DNA of 64,000 nt from Aristolochia californica (taxonomy: Eukaryota; Streptophyta; Magnoliopsida; Piperales; Aristolochiaceae), in the NCBI GenBank assembly GCA_029961685.1, contig JARWKL010000002.1, positions 19,994,908-20,058,907 on the forward strand. Direction: 5' to 3'. Each line of letters starts with the position of its first letter. The first letter of the stretch is position 1. The notes beneath the pieces were generated by a model that searched no databases, was not told the DNA's origin, and saw only the letters and a list, made by a program, of their open reading frames with translations. Shown in pieces: positions 49,446 to 62,034 of the stretch. Made by a program: the position numbers and the translations under genes.

Positions 49446-51687
49446 TGGGTATTTTGGCTCTAGTAAATATCCGACCACACGTTAACTTGTGAATTTAATT
49501 TTTTCTACTCCTTGAAAATTTTGGATTATTAGGTCATTTGCATCTTCAACATATTTCTGGTTTGCATACTCACCACAATTAAAACATGTTAGGATCAATT
49601 AGAAATCTCTTTCTTATAAAATTCCACCAAGCGATTAGGGGTTGTACTAGTGGAATTTGCCAAACGTGGATAACAAAGCTTTGGCGTTAATTTTTAGTGC
49701 ATGAAATAATTTTCTTCACTTATATTTATTATAGTTTTCAACTTTTTTTGCATACATTAACCCAAAAATTTTCATTTTGTTTACGAGAAAAGTTTGGATT
49801 TGAATAAAAATAGAACATCCAAAATGAAATGAAAAAGTGATGAGGGAGATAATTATCAAAAGTATCTATGATTTTGAAGGATATGCAAAAAGTGGGTTGT
49901 TTGGCTCTTGTAAATATCCATCCACAAGTTAACTCGAAATTTTAATTTTTTCTACTCTTTGAAACTTTTGGATCATTAGGACATTTGAATCTTCAACATG
50001 TTTCTTGCATGCATACCCACCACAATTAAAACATGTTAGGATCAATGAGAAATCTCTTTCTTATAAAATTCCACCAAGCTATTAGGGGTTGAACTAGTGG
50101 AATTTCCCAAACATAGAAAACAAAACTTTGGAGTTCATTTTTAGTGCGTGAAATAATTTTCTTCATTTACATTTATTATAGTTTTCAATTTTTTTTTGCA
50201 TACATGAACTCTAAAATTTTCATATTGTTTACGAGATAAGTTTGGATTTGAAAAACAATTGAACATCCGAAACAGAAATGCAAAAAGTGCTGAGAGAGAT
50301 AATTCAAAAAAGTATCTCTGATTTTCAAGGATAGGCAAAAAGTTTGTTGTTTGGCTCTTGTAAATATCCAACCACAGGTTAACTTGAGAATTTAATTTTT
50401 TCTTCTCATTGAAATTTTTGGATCATTAGGTCATTTGCATCTTCAACAAGTTTCTAGCATGCATACCCACCACATTTAAAACATGTTAGGATCAATTAAT
50501 AATCTCTTTCTTATAAAATTCCACCAAGCTATTAGGTGTTGTACTAGTGGAATTTCCCAAACATGGATAACAAAGCTTTGGAGTTCATTTGTAGTGCGTG
50601 AAATAATTTTCATCACTTGCATTTATTATAGGTTTCAATTTTTTTTGCATACATGAACTATAAAATTTTCATTTTGTTAACGAGAAATGTTTGGATTTGA
50701 AAAAAAATTGAACATCCAAAACAGAAATGCAAAAAGTGCTGAGCGAGATAATTCCAAAAAGCATCTCTGATTTTGAAGGAAAGGCAAAAAGTGGGTTGTT
50801 TGGCTCTTTTAAATATCCATCCACACGTTAACTTGAAATTTTAATTTTTTCTACTCCTTGAAATTTTTGGATGATTAGGTCATTTGCATCTTCAACATGT
50901 TTCTAGCATGCATACCCACCACAATTAAAACATGTTAGGATCAATTAGAAATCTCTTTCTTATAAAATTCAACCAAGCTATTAGGGGTTGTACTGGTGGA
51001 ATTTCACAAACATGGATAACAAAACTTTGGAGTTCATTTTTAGTGCGTGAAATATTTTTCTTCACTTACATTTATTATAGTTTTCAAATTTTTTTACAAA
51101 CATGAACTCTAAAATTTTCATTTTGTTTCGAGATAAGTTTGGATTTGAAAAAAAATTGAACATCCAAAACGGAAAATGCAAAAAGTGCATAGAGAGATAA
51201 TTCAAAAAAGTATCTCTGATTTTCAAGAATAGGCAAAAAGTTGGTTGTTTGGCTCTGGTAAATATCCACCCACACATTAACTTGAGAATTTAATTTTTTC
51301 TTCTCATTTAAATTTTTGGATCATTAGGTCATTTGCATCTTTAACATGTTTCTGGCATGCATACCCACCACATTTAAAACATGTTAGGATCAATTAGTAA
51401 TCTCTTTCTAGGAAAATTCCACCAAGCTATTAGGTGTTGTACTAGTGTAATTTCCCAAACATGGATAACAAAGCTTTGGAGTTCATTTGTGGTGCGTGAA
51501 ATAATTTTCTTCACTTACATTTATTACAGGTTTCATTTTTTTTCATACATGAACTCTAAAGTTTTGATTTTGTTTATGAGAAATGTTTGGATTTGAAAAA
51601 AAATTGAACATCCAAAATGGAAATGCAAAATGTGCTGAGAGAGATAATTCCAAAAAGCATCTCTGATTTTAAAGGATAGGCAAAAAG
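49445..51687 (+). repeat. Satellite monomers with two-monomer (P/Q) alternation
   Basis: After one monomer with AACCCAAAAATTTTC and TTGAATAAAAATAGAAC (again at 61440), two P-Q pairs follow at 49892 and 50791, 899 bp apart. P has CATCCAC with TTGAAATTTTAATTTTTTC and ACAATTAAAACATG. Q has TTTTTTCTTCTCATT and an AATTAATAATC or AATTAGTAATC variant. The two pairs are closer to each other than P is to Q. Confidence 0.75.
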
Positions 51688-53495
51688 TGGTTTGATTGGC
51701 TCTGGTAAATATCCAACCACACGTTAACTTGAGAATTTAATATTTTCTACTCCTAGAAATTTTTTGATCATTAGGTGATTTGCATCTTCAACATGTTTCT
51801 TGCATGCATACCCACCACATTTAAAACATGTTTGGATCAATTAGAAATCTCTTTCTTATAAAATTCCACCAACCTATTAGGGGTTGTACTAGTGAAATTT
51901 CCCTAACATGGATAACAAAACATTGGAGTTCATTTTTAGTTCTTGGAATAAATTTCTTCACTTACATTTTTTATAGTTTTCAATTTTTTTTGCATACATA
52001 AACTCTAAAATTTTCATTTTGTTTACGAGAAAAGTAGGGCAAGTTTGGATTTGAAAAAAAATATAACATCCAAAATGGAAATGTAAAAACTACTGAGTGT
52101 GAAAATTCCAAAAAGTATCTTTTATTTTGAAGGATAGGCAAAAAGTGGGTTGTTTGGCTTTGGTATATATCCAACCACTCATTAACTTGAGAATTTAATT
52201 TTTTCTGCTCCTTGAAATTTTTGGATCATTAGGTCTTTTGCATCTTAAACATGTTTTTGGCATGCTTAGCCACCACATTTAAAACATGTTAGGATCAATT
52301 AGAAATCTCTTTCTTTTAAAATTCCCTCAAGCCATTAGGGGTTATACTAGTGGAACTTTCCAAACATGGATAAGAAAACTTTGGAGTTCATTTTTAGTGC
52401 TTGAAATAATCTTCTTCACTTACATTTATTATAGTTTTCAAATTTTTTTGCATACATGAACTCTAAAATTTTCATTTTGTATACGAGAAATGTTTGGATT
52501 TGAAAAAAAATTGAACATCCAAAACGGAAATGCAAAAAGTGCTGAGAGAGTTAATTCCAAAAAGTATCTCTGACTTTGACGGATAGGTAAAAAGTGGGTT
52601 GTGTAGCTCTGGTAAATATCCAACCACACGTTAACTTGAGAATATAATTTTTTTTACACCTTGATATTTTTGGATCATTAGGTCATTTGCATCTTACACA
52701 TGTTTCTGGCATGGATACCCACAACATTTAAACTATGTTAGGATAAATTAGAAATCTCTTTCTTTAAAATTCCACCAAACTATTAGGGGTTGTACTAGTG
52801 GAATTTCCCAAACATGGATAAACAAACTTTGGAGGTCATTTTTAGTGCATGAAATAATTTTCTTAAGTTACATTTGTTATTGTTTTAAAAAAAATTTGTA
52901 TACACTAACTCTAAAATTTTCATTTTGTTAACGAAAAAAGTTTGGATTTGAAAAAAAATTGAACATCCAAGATGGAAATGTAAAAAGTGCTAAGAGAGAT
53001 AATTCCAAAAAGTATCTCTGATTTTGAAGGATTGGCAAAAAGTGGGTTGTTTGGCTCTGGTACCAACCACACGTTAACTTGAGAATTTAATTTTTTCTAC
53101 TCCTTGAAATTTTTGGATCATTAGGTCATTTGCATCTTCAACATGTTTTCGGAATGCATACCCACAACATTTAAAACATGTTAGGATCATTTAGAAATCT
53201 CTTTCTTATAAAATTCAACCCAGCTATTAGGGGTTGTACTAGTGGAATTTCCCAAACATGGATATCCAAACTTTGGAGTTCATTTTTAGTGCGTGAAATA
53301 AATTTATTCACTTACATTTTTTATAGTTTTCAATTTTTTTTGCAAACAGGAACTCTAAAATTTTTATTTTGTTTATGAGAAAAGTAGGGCAAGTTAGGAT
53401 TTAAAAAAAAATTGAACATCCAAAATGGAAATGCAGAAACCGCTGAGTGAGATAATTCCAAAAAGTATATCTGATTTTGAAGGATAGGCAAAAAG
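51687..53495 (+). repeat. Four-monomer block, copy 2 of 3
   Basis: Anchors at 51687, 52145, 52594 and 53042 repeat the block starting at 47684. The insertion monomer here is full length (458 bp), lacking the 43-bp deletion of copy 1. A six-base gap in TAAATATCC (GGTACCAACC at 53060) makes the last interval 453 bp. Confidence 0.8.
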
Positions 53496-54100
53496 TGGGT
53501 TGTTTGGCTTTGATAAATATCCAACCACACGTTAACTTGAGAATTTAATTTTTTTTACTCCTTGAAATTTTTGGATCATTAGGTCTTTTGCATCTTCAAC
53601 ATGTTTCTAGCATGCATAGCCACCACATTTAAAACATGTTAGGATCAATTAGAAATCTCTTTCTTACTAAATTCCACCAAGCTATTAGGGTTTGTACAAG
53701 TGGAATTTCACTAACACTGATAACAAAACTTGGGGGTTCATTTTTAGTGCGTCAAATTATTTTCTTCACTTACATTTATTATAGTTTTCAAATTTTTTTG
53801 GATATATGAACTATAAAATTTTCATTTTGTTTACGAGAAAAGTTTGGATTTGAAAAAAAATTGAACATCCAAAACGGTAATGTAAAAAGTGCAGAGAGAG
53901 ATAATTCCAAAAAGTCTCTCTAATTTTGAAGAAAAATCAAAAAGTGGGTTGTTTGGCACTTGTAAATAGCCATCCACACATTAACATGAAGTTTTATTTT
54001 TTTCTACTCTTTGAATTTTTAGGATCATTAGGTCATTTGAATCTTCAATATGTTTCTAGCATGCATACCCACCACAATTAAAACATGTTAAGATCAATTA
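53495..54100 (+). repeat. Satellite monomer related to 61586-62200
   Basis: Rare variants GGATATATGAACTATAAAAT, GAAGAAAAATCAAAAAGTGG and CATGAAGTTTTATTTTTTTC match GGATACGTGAACTATAAAAT, GAAGAAAAAACAAAAAGTGG and CTTGAAGTTTTATTTTTTTC about 8,090 bp downstream, equal to 18 monomers. Confidence 0.75.
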
Positions 54101-56340
54101 GAAATCTCTTTCTTATAAAATTCCACCACGCTATTCGGGGTGTACTAGTGGAATTTCCCAAACATTGATAACAAAACTTTGGAGTTCATTTTTAGTGGGT
54201 GAAATAATCTTGTTCACTTACATTTATTATAGTTTTCAAATTTTTTTGCATACGTGAACTCTAAAATTTTAATTTTGTTTACGAGATAAGTTTGGATTTG
54301 AAAAAAAAATTGAACATCCAAAACAGAAATGCAAAAAGTGCTGAGAGAGATAATTCAAAAAAGTATCTCTGATTTTCAAGGATAGGCAAAAAGTTGGTTG
54401 TTTGGCTCTGGTAAATAACCAACCACACGTTAACTTGAGAATTTAATTTTTTCTTCTCATTGAAATTTTTGGATCATTAGGTCATTTGCATCTTCAACAT
54501 GTTTCTGGCATGCATACTCACCACATTTAAAACATATTAGGATCAATTAGTAATCTCTTTCTTATAAAATTCCACCAAGCTATTAGGTGTTGTACAAGTG
54601 GAATTTCCCAAACATGGATAACAAAGCTTAGGAGTTCATTTGTAGTGCGTGAAATAATTTTCTTCACTTACATTTATTATAGGTTTGAATTTTTTTTGCA
54701 TACATGAACTCTAAAGTTTTCATTCTGTTTAAGAGAAATGTTTGGATATGAAAAAAAATTGAACATCCAAAACGGAAATGCAAAAAGTGCTGAGAGAGAT
54801 AAATCCAAAAAGCATCTCTGATTTTGAAGGAAAGGCAAAAAGTGGGTTGTTTGCATCTTGTAAATATCCATCCACACGTTCAGTTGAAATTTTAATTTTT
54901 TCTACTCTATGAAATTTTTGGATGATTAGGTCATTTGAATCTTCAACATGTTTCTTGCATGCATACCCACCACAATTAAAACATGTCAGGATCAATTAGA
55001 AATATCTTTCTTATAAAATTCCACAGAACTATTAGGGGTTGTACTAGTGGAATTTCCCAAACATGGATAACAAAACTTTGGAGTTCATTTTTAGTGCGTG
55101 AAATAATTTTCTTCACTTACATTTATTATAGTTTTCAAATCTTTTTGCATACATGAACTCTAATATTTTCATTTTGTTTACGAGATAAGTTTGGATTTGA
55201 AAAATAATAGAACATCCAAAATGGAAATGCAGAAAGTGCTGAGAGAGATAATTCAAAAAAGTATCTCTGATTTTCAAGGACAGGCAAAAAGTTGGTTGTT
55301 TGGCACAGGTAAATATCCAACCACACGTTAACTTGAGAATTTAATTTTTTTCTTCTCATTGAAATTTTTGGATCATTAGGTCATTTGCATCTTCAACATG
55401 TTTCTGGCACGCATACCCACCACATTTAAAACATGTTAGGATCAATTAGAAATCTCTTTCTTTTAAAATTCCACCAAGCAATTTGGTACTAGTGGAATTT
55501 CCCAAACGTGGATAACAAAGCTTTGGAGTTCATTTTTAGTGCGTTAAATAATTTTGTTCACTTACATTTATTATCGGTTTCAATTTTTTTTGCAATCATG
55601 AACTCAAAAGTTTTCATTTTGTTTACGAGAAATGTTTGGATTTGAAAAAAATTGAACATCCAAAACGGAAATGCAAAAAGTGCTGAGAGAGATAATTCCA
55701 AAAAGCATCTCTGGTTTTGAAGGAAAGGAAAAAAGTGGGTTGTTTGGCTCTTGTGAATATCCATCCACACGTTAAATTGAAATTTTAATTTTTTCTACTC
55801 TTTGAAATTTTTGGATCATTAGGTCATTTGAATCATCAATATGTCTCTTGCATGCATACCCACCACAATTAAAACATGTTAGGATCAATTAGAAATATCT
55901 TTCTTATAAAATTCCACCAAGCTATTAGGGGTTGTACTAGTGGAATTTCCCAAACATGGATAACAAAACTTTGGAGTTCATTTTTAGTGCGTGAAATAAT
56001 TTTCTTCACTTACATTTATTATAGTTTTCAAATTTTTTTGCATACATGAACTCTAAAATTTTCTTTTTGTTTACGAGATAAGTTTGGATTTGAAAAAAAA
56101 TTGAACATACAAAACGGAAATGAAAAAAGTGCTGAGAGAAATAATTTAAAAAAGTATCTCTGATTTTCAAGGATAGGCAAAAAGTTGGTTGTTTGGCTCA
56201 GGTAAATATCCAACCACACATTAACTTGAGAATTTAATTTTTTCTTCTCTTTGAAATTTTTGGATCATTAGGTCAATTGAATTTTCAACACGTTTCTTGC
56301 ATGCATACCCACCACATTTAAAACATGTTAAGATCAATTA
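54100..56340 (+). repeat. Five-monomer higher-order repeat (2,241 bp), copy 1
   Basis: Anchors 54393, 54842, 55291, 55735 and 56184 are each followed exactly 2,241 bp later by 56634, 57083, 57532, 57976 and 58425. Monomer types run Q-P-Q-P-R; R has TTTTTTCTTCTCTTTG. Shared oddities include CATTCTGTT, TTTGCATCTTGTAAATATCC, ATTTGGTACTAGTGG or ATATGGTACTAGTGG (a short gap), and GTCTCTTGCATGC. Confidence 0.9.
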
Positions 56341-58580
56341 GAAATCACTTTCTTATAAAATTCCACCACGCTATTAGGGGTTGTACAAGTGGAATTTCCC
56401 AAACATTGATAACAAAACTTTGGAGTTCATTTTTAGTGGGTGAAATAATTTTGTTCACTTACATTTATTATAGTTTTCAAATTTTTTTTGCATATGTGAA
56501 CTCTAAAATTTTCATTTTGTTTAGGAGATAAGTTTGGATTTGAAAAAAAATTGAACATCCAAAACAGAAATGCAAAAAGTGCTGAGAGAGATAATTCAAA
56601 AAAGTATCTCTGATTTTCAAGGATAGGCAAAAAGTTGGTTGTTTGGCTCTGGTAAATAACCAACCACACGTTAACTTGAGAATTTAATTTTTTCTTCTCA
56701 TTGAAATTTTTGGATCATTAGGTCATTTGCATCTTCAACATGTTTCTGGCATGCATACCCACCACATTTAAAACATATTAGGATCAATTAGTAATCGCTT
56801 TCTTATAAAATTCCACAAAGCTATTTGGTGTTGTACTAGTGGAATTTCCCAAACATGGATAACAAAGCTTAGGAGTTCATTTGTAGTGCGTGAAATAATT
56901 TTCTTCACTTACATTTATTATAGGTTTGAATTTTTTTTGCATACATGAACTCTAAAGTTTTCATTCTGTTGAAGAGAAATGTTTGGATTTGAAAAAAAAT
57001 TGAACATCCAAAACGGAAATGCAAATATTGTTGAGAGAGATAATTCCAAAAAGCATCTCTGATTTTGAAGGAAAGGCAAAAAGTGGGTTGTTTGCATCTT
57101 GTAAATATCCATCCACACGTTCAGTTGAAATTTTAATTTTTTCTACTCTCTGAAATTTTTGGATGATTAGGTCATTTGAATCTTCAACGTGTTTCTTGCA
57201 TGCATACCCACCATAATTAAAACATGTTAGGATCAATTAGAAATCTCTTTCTTATAAAATTCCACAGAACTATTAGGGGTTGTACTAGTGGAATTTCCCA
57301 AACATGGATAACAAAACTTTGGAGTTCATTTTTAGTGTGTGAAATAATTTTCTTCACTTACATTTATTATAGTTTTCAAATTTTTTTGCATACATGAACT
57401 CTAATATTTTCATTTTGTTTACAAGATAAGTTTGGATTTGAAGAATAATAGAACATCCAAAACGGAAATACAAAAAGTGCTGAGAGAGATAATTCAAAAA
57501 GGTATCTCTGATTTTCAAAGATAGGCAAAAAGTTGGTTGTTTGGCACAGGTAAATATCCAACCACACGTTAACTTGAGAATTTAATTTTTTTCTTCTCAT
57601 TGAAATTTTTGGATCATTAGGTCATTTGCATCTTCAACATGTTTCTGGCACGCATACCCACCACATTTAAAATATGTTAGGATCAATTAGTAAACTCTTT
57701 CTTATAAAATTCCACCAAACTATATGGTACTAGTGGAATTTCCCAAACATGAATAACAAAGCTTTGGAGTTCATTTGTAGTGCGTTAAATAGTTTTCTTC
57801 ACTTACATTTATTATAGGTTTCAATTTTTTTTGCAATCATGAACTCAAAAGTTTTCATTTTGTTTACGAGAAATGTTTGAATTTGAAAAAAATTGAACAT
57901 CCAAAACGGAAATGCAAAAAGTGCTGAGAGAGATAATTCCAAAAAGCATCTCTGGTTTTGAAGGAAAGGAAAAAAGTGGGTTGTTTGGCTCTTGTAAATA
58001 TCCATCCACACGTTAATTTGAAATTTTAATTTTTTCTACTCTTTGAAATTTTTGGATCATTAGGTCATTTGAATCATCAATATGTCTCTTGCATGCATAC
58101 CCACCACAATTAAAACTTGTTAGGATCAATTAGAAATATCTTTCTTATAAAATTCCACCAAGCTATTAGGGGCTGTACTAGTGGAATTTCCCAAACATGG
58201 ATAACAAAACTTTGGAGTTCATTTTTAGTGCGTGAAATAATTTTCTTCACTAACATTTATTATAGTTTTCAAATTTTTTTGCATATATGAACTCTAAAAT
58301 TTTCTTTTTGTTTACGAGAAATGTTTTGATTTGAAAAAAAATTGAACATACAAAATGGAAATGAAAAAAGTACTGAGAGAGATAATTTAAAAAAGTATCT
58401 CTGATTTTCAAGGATAGGCAAAAAGTTGGTTGTCTGGCCCTGGTAAATATCCAAACACACGTTAACTTGAGAATTTAATTTTTTCTTCTCTTTGAAATTT
58501 TTGGATCATTAGGTCATTTGAATCGTCAACATGTTTCTTGCATGCATACCCACCACATTTAAAACATGTTAGGATCAATT
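56341..58580 (+). repeat. Five-monomer higher-order repeat (2,241 bp), copy 2
   Basis: Directly abuts copy 1, with the same five monomers in the same order and no large indel relative to it. Differences are scattered bases, such as GAATAATAGAAC for AAATAATAGAAC. The similarity fades after about 58580, where the sequence goes back to the four-monomer block. Confidence 0.9.
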
Positions 58581-60686
58581 AGAAATCTGTTTCTTATAAA
58601 ATTCCACCAAGCTAATAGGGGTTGTACTAGTGAAATTTCCCAAACATGGATAACTAAACATTGGAGTTCATTTTTAGTGCGTGAAATAATTTTCTGCACT
58701 TACATTTATTATAGTTTTCAAATTTTTTTTTATACAAGAACTCTAAAATTTTCAATTTAATTACGAGAAAAGTTTGGATTGGAAAAAAAATTGAACAACC
58801 AAAATAGAAATGCACAAATGTTGAGAGAGGTAATTCCAAAAAGTATCTTTGATTTTGAAGCATAGGCAAAAAGTGGGCTGTTTGGCTCTGGTAAATATAC
58901 AACCATACGTTAACTTGAGAATTTAATTTTTTCTACTCCTTGATATTTTTGGATCATTAGGTCATTTGCATCTTCAACATGTTTCTTGAATGCATACCCA
59001 CCACATTTAAAACATGTTAGGATCAAGTAGAAATCTCTTTCTTATAAAATTCAACCAAGCTATTAGGGGTTGTACTAGTGAATTTCCCAAATATGGATAA
59101 CAAAACTTTGGAGTTCATTTTTAGTGCGTGAAATAAATTTCTTCACTTACATTTTTTATAGTTTTCAAATTTTTTTGCATACATGAACTCTAAAATTTTC
59201 ATTTTGTTTACGAGAAAAGTGGGGCAAGTTTGGATTTGAAAAATAATATAACATCCAAAATGGAAATGCAAAATCTACTGAGTGTGATAATTCCAAAAAG
59301 TATCTTTTATTTTCAAGGATAGAACAAAAGTGCGTTGTTTGGCTTTGGTATATATCCAATCACACGTTAACTTGAGAATTTAATTTTTTCTACTCCTTGA
59401 AATTTTTGGATCATTAGGTCTTTTGCATCTTCAACGTGTTTCTGGCATGCATAGCCACCACATTTAAAACAAGTTAGGATCAATTAGAAATCTCTTTCTT
59501 TTAAAATTCCGCCAAGCTATTTGGGGTTGAACTAGTGGAATTTTCCAAACATGGATAAGAAAACTTTGGAGTTCATTTTTAGTGCTTAAAATAATCTATT
59601 TCACTTACATTTATTATAGTTTTCAAATTTTTTTGCATACATGAACTCTAAAATTTTCATTTTGTTTACGAGAAAAGTTTGGATTTGAAAAAAAATTGAA
59701 CATCCAAAACGGAAATGCAAAAAGTGTAGAGAGAGATAATTCCAAAAAGTATCTCTGATTTTGAAGGATAGGTAAAAAGTGGGTTGTGTAGCTCTGGTAA
59801 CAATCCAACCACTCGTTAACTTGAGAATTTAATTTATTCTACTCCTTGAAATTTTTGGATCATTAGGTCATTTGGATCTTCAACATGTTTCTGGCATGGA
59901 TACCCACAACATTTAAAACATGTTAGCATCAATTAGAAATCTCTTTCTTATAAAATTCCACCTAGCTATTAGCGGTTGTACTAGTGGAATTTACCAAACA
60001 TGGATAGCAAAACTTTGGAGTTCATTTTTAGTGCGTGAAATAATTTTCTTAAGTTAGATTTATTATTGTTTTAAAATGTTTTTGTATACACTAACTCTAA
60101 AATTTTCATTTTGTTTACAAGTAAAGTTTGGATTTGAAAAAAAATTGAACATCCAAAATGGAAATGCAAAAAGTGCTAAGAGAGATAATTCGAAAAAGTA
60201 TCTATTATTTTGAAGGATTGGTAAAAAGTGGGTTGTTTGGCCTTGGTAAATATCCAACCACACGTTAACTTGAGAATTTAATTTTTTCTACTCCTTGAAA
60301 TTTTTGGATCATTAGGTCATTTGCATCTCCAACATGTTTCTGGAAGGCATTCCCACAACATTTAAAACATGTTAGGATCATTTAGAAATCTCTTTCTTAT
60401 AAAATTCAACCCAGCTATTAGGGGTTGTACTAGTGGAATTTCCCAAACATGGATAACAAAACTTTGGAGTTCATTTTTAGTGCGTGAAATAATTTTCTTC
60501 ACTTACATTTTTTATTGTTTTCAAATTTTTTTGCATACAAGAACTCTAAAATTTTCATTTTGTTTATGAGAAAAGTAGGGCAAGTTTGGATTTGAAAAAA
60601 AATTGAACATGCAAAATGGAAATGCAAAAATTGCTGAGTGAGATAATTCCAAAAAGTATCTCTGATTTTCAAGGATAGCCAAAAAG
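58581..60686 (+). repeat. Four-monomer block, copy 3 of 3
   Basis: Anchors 58873, 59330, 59779 and 60228 match 51687, 52145, 52594 and 53042 at an offset of about 7,185 bp (16 monomers). Shared marks are GGGGCAAGTTTGG, GGTATATATCC, GTGTAGCTCTGG, TTAAGTTAGATTT and GTATACACTAACTC. Confidence 0.8.
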
Positions 60687-62034
60687 TGGGTTGCTTGGCT
60701 TTGGTAAATAACCTACCACACGTTAACTTGAGAATTTAATTTTTTCTACTCCTAGAAATTTTTGGATCATTAGGTCTTTTGAATCTTCAACTTGTTTCTG
60801 GTATGCCTAGCTACCACATTTAAAACATTTTAGGATCAATTAGAAATCTCTTTCTTTTGAAATTCCACCAAGTTATTAGGGGTTGTACTAGTGAAATTTC
60901 CCAAACATGGATAACAAAACTATGGTGTTCATTTTTAGTGCTTCCTATAATTTTTTTTACAAACATTTATTGTAGTTTTCAAATTTTTTTGCATGTACGA
61001 ACTCTAAAATTTTTATTTTGTTTACGAGAAAAGTTTGGATTTGAAAAAAAATTGAACATCCAAAACGGAAATACAAAAAGTGTTGAGAGAGATAATTCCA
61101 AAAAGTATCTCTGATTTAGGAGGATAGGCAAAAAGTGGGTATTTTGGCGCTAGTAAATATCCAACCATGTTAACCTGAGAATTTAATTTTTTCTACTCCT
61201 TGAAATTTTCGGATCATTAGGTCATTTGCATCTTCAGCATGTTTCTGGCTTTCATACTCACCACATTTAAAACATGTTAGGATCAATCAATTAGAAATTT
61301 CTTTCTTATAAAATTCCACTAAGCGATTAGGGGTTGTAGTAGTGGAATTTCCCAAACGTGGATAACAAAGCTTTGGCGTTCATTTTTAGTGCGTGAAATA
61401 ATTTTCTTCACTTACATTTATTATAGTTGTTAATTTTTTTTGCATATATTAACACTAAAATTTTCTTTTTGTTTACGAGAAAAGTTTGGATTTGAATAAA
61501 AATAAAACATCCAAAACGGAAATGCAAAAAATGATGACGGAGATAATTCTCAAAAGTATCTCTGATCTTGAAGGATAGGCAAAAAGTGGGTTGTTTGGCT
61601 CTTGTAAATATCCAACCTCCCGTTAACTTGAGAATTTAATTTTTTTACTCCTTGAAATTTTTGGATCATTAGGTTATTTGCATCTTCAACAAGTTTCTGG
61701 CATGCATACCCACCACATTTAAAACATGTTAGGATCAATTAGAAATCTCTTTCTTATAAAATTCCACCAAGCTATTAGGGTTTGTACTAGTGGAATTTCA
61801 CAAACACTGATAACAAAACTTGGGAGTTCATTTTTAGTGCATGAAATTATTTTCTTCACTTACATTTATTATAGTTTTCAAATTTTTTTGGATACGTGAA
61901 CTATAAAATTTTCATTTTGTTTACGAGAAAAGTTTGGATTTGAAAAAAAATTGAACATCCTAAACGAAAATGCAAAAAGTACTGAGAGAGATAATTCCAA
62001 AAAGTTTCTCTGATTTTGAAGAAAAAACAAAAAG
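60686..62034 (+). repeat. Monomers recalling 48995-49892 and 53495-53944
   Basis: Interval 60686-61135 (CGGAAATACAAAAAGTGTTG, then GTGGGTATTTTGGCGCTAG) resembles 48995-49445. Interval 61135-61586 (TTGAATAAAAATAAAAC, AACACTAAAATTTTC) resembles 49445-49892. Interval 61586-62034 resembles 53495-53944. The order joins pieces that lie in separate places further left. Confidence 0.75.
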
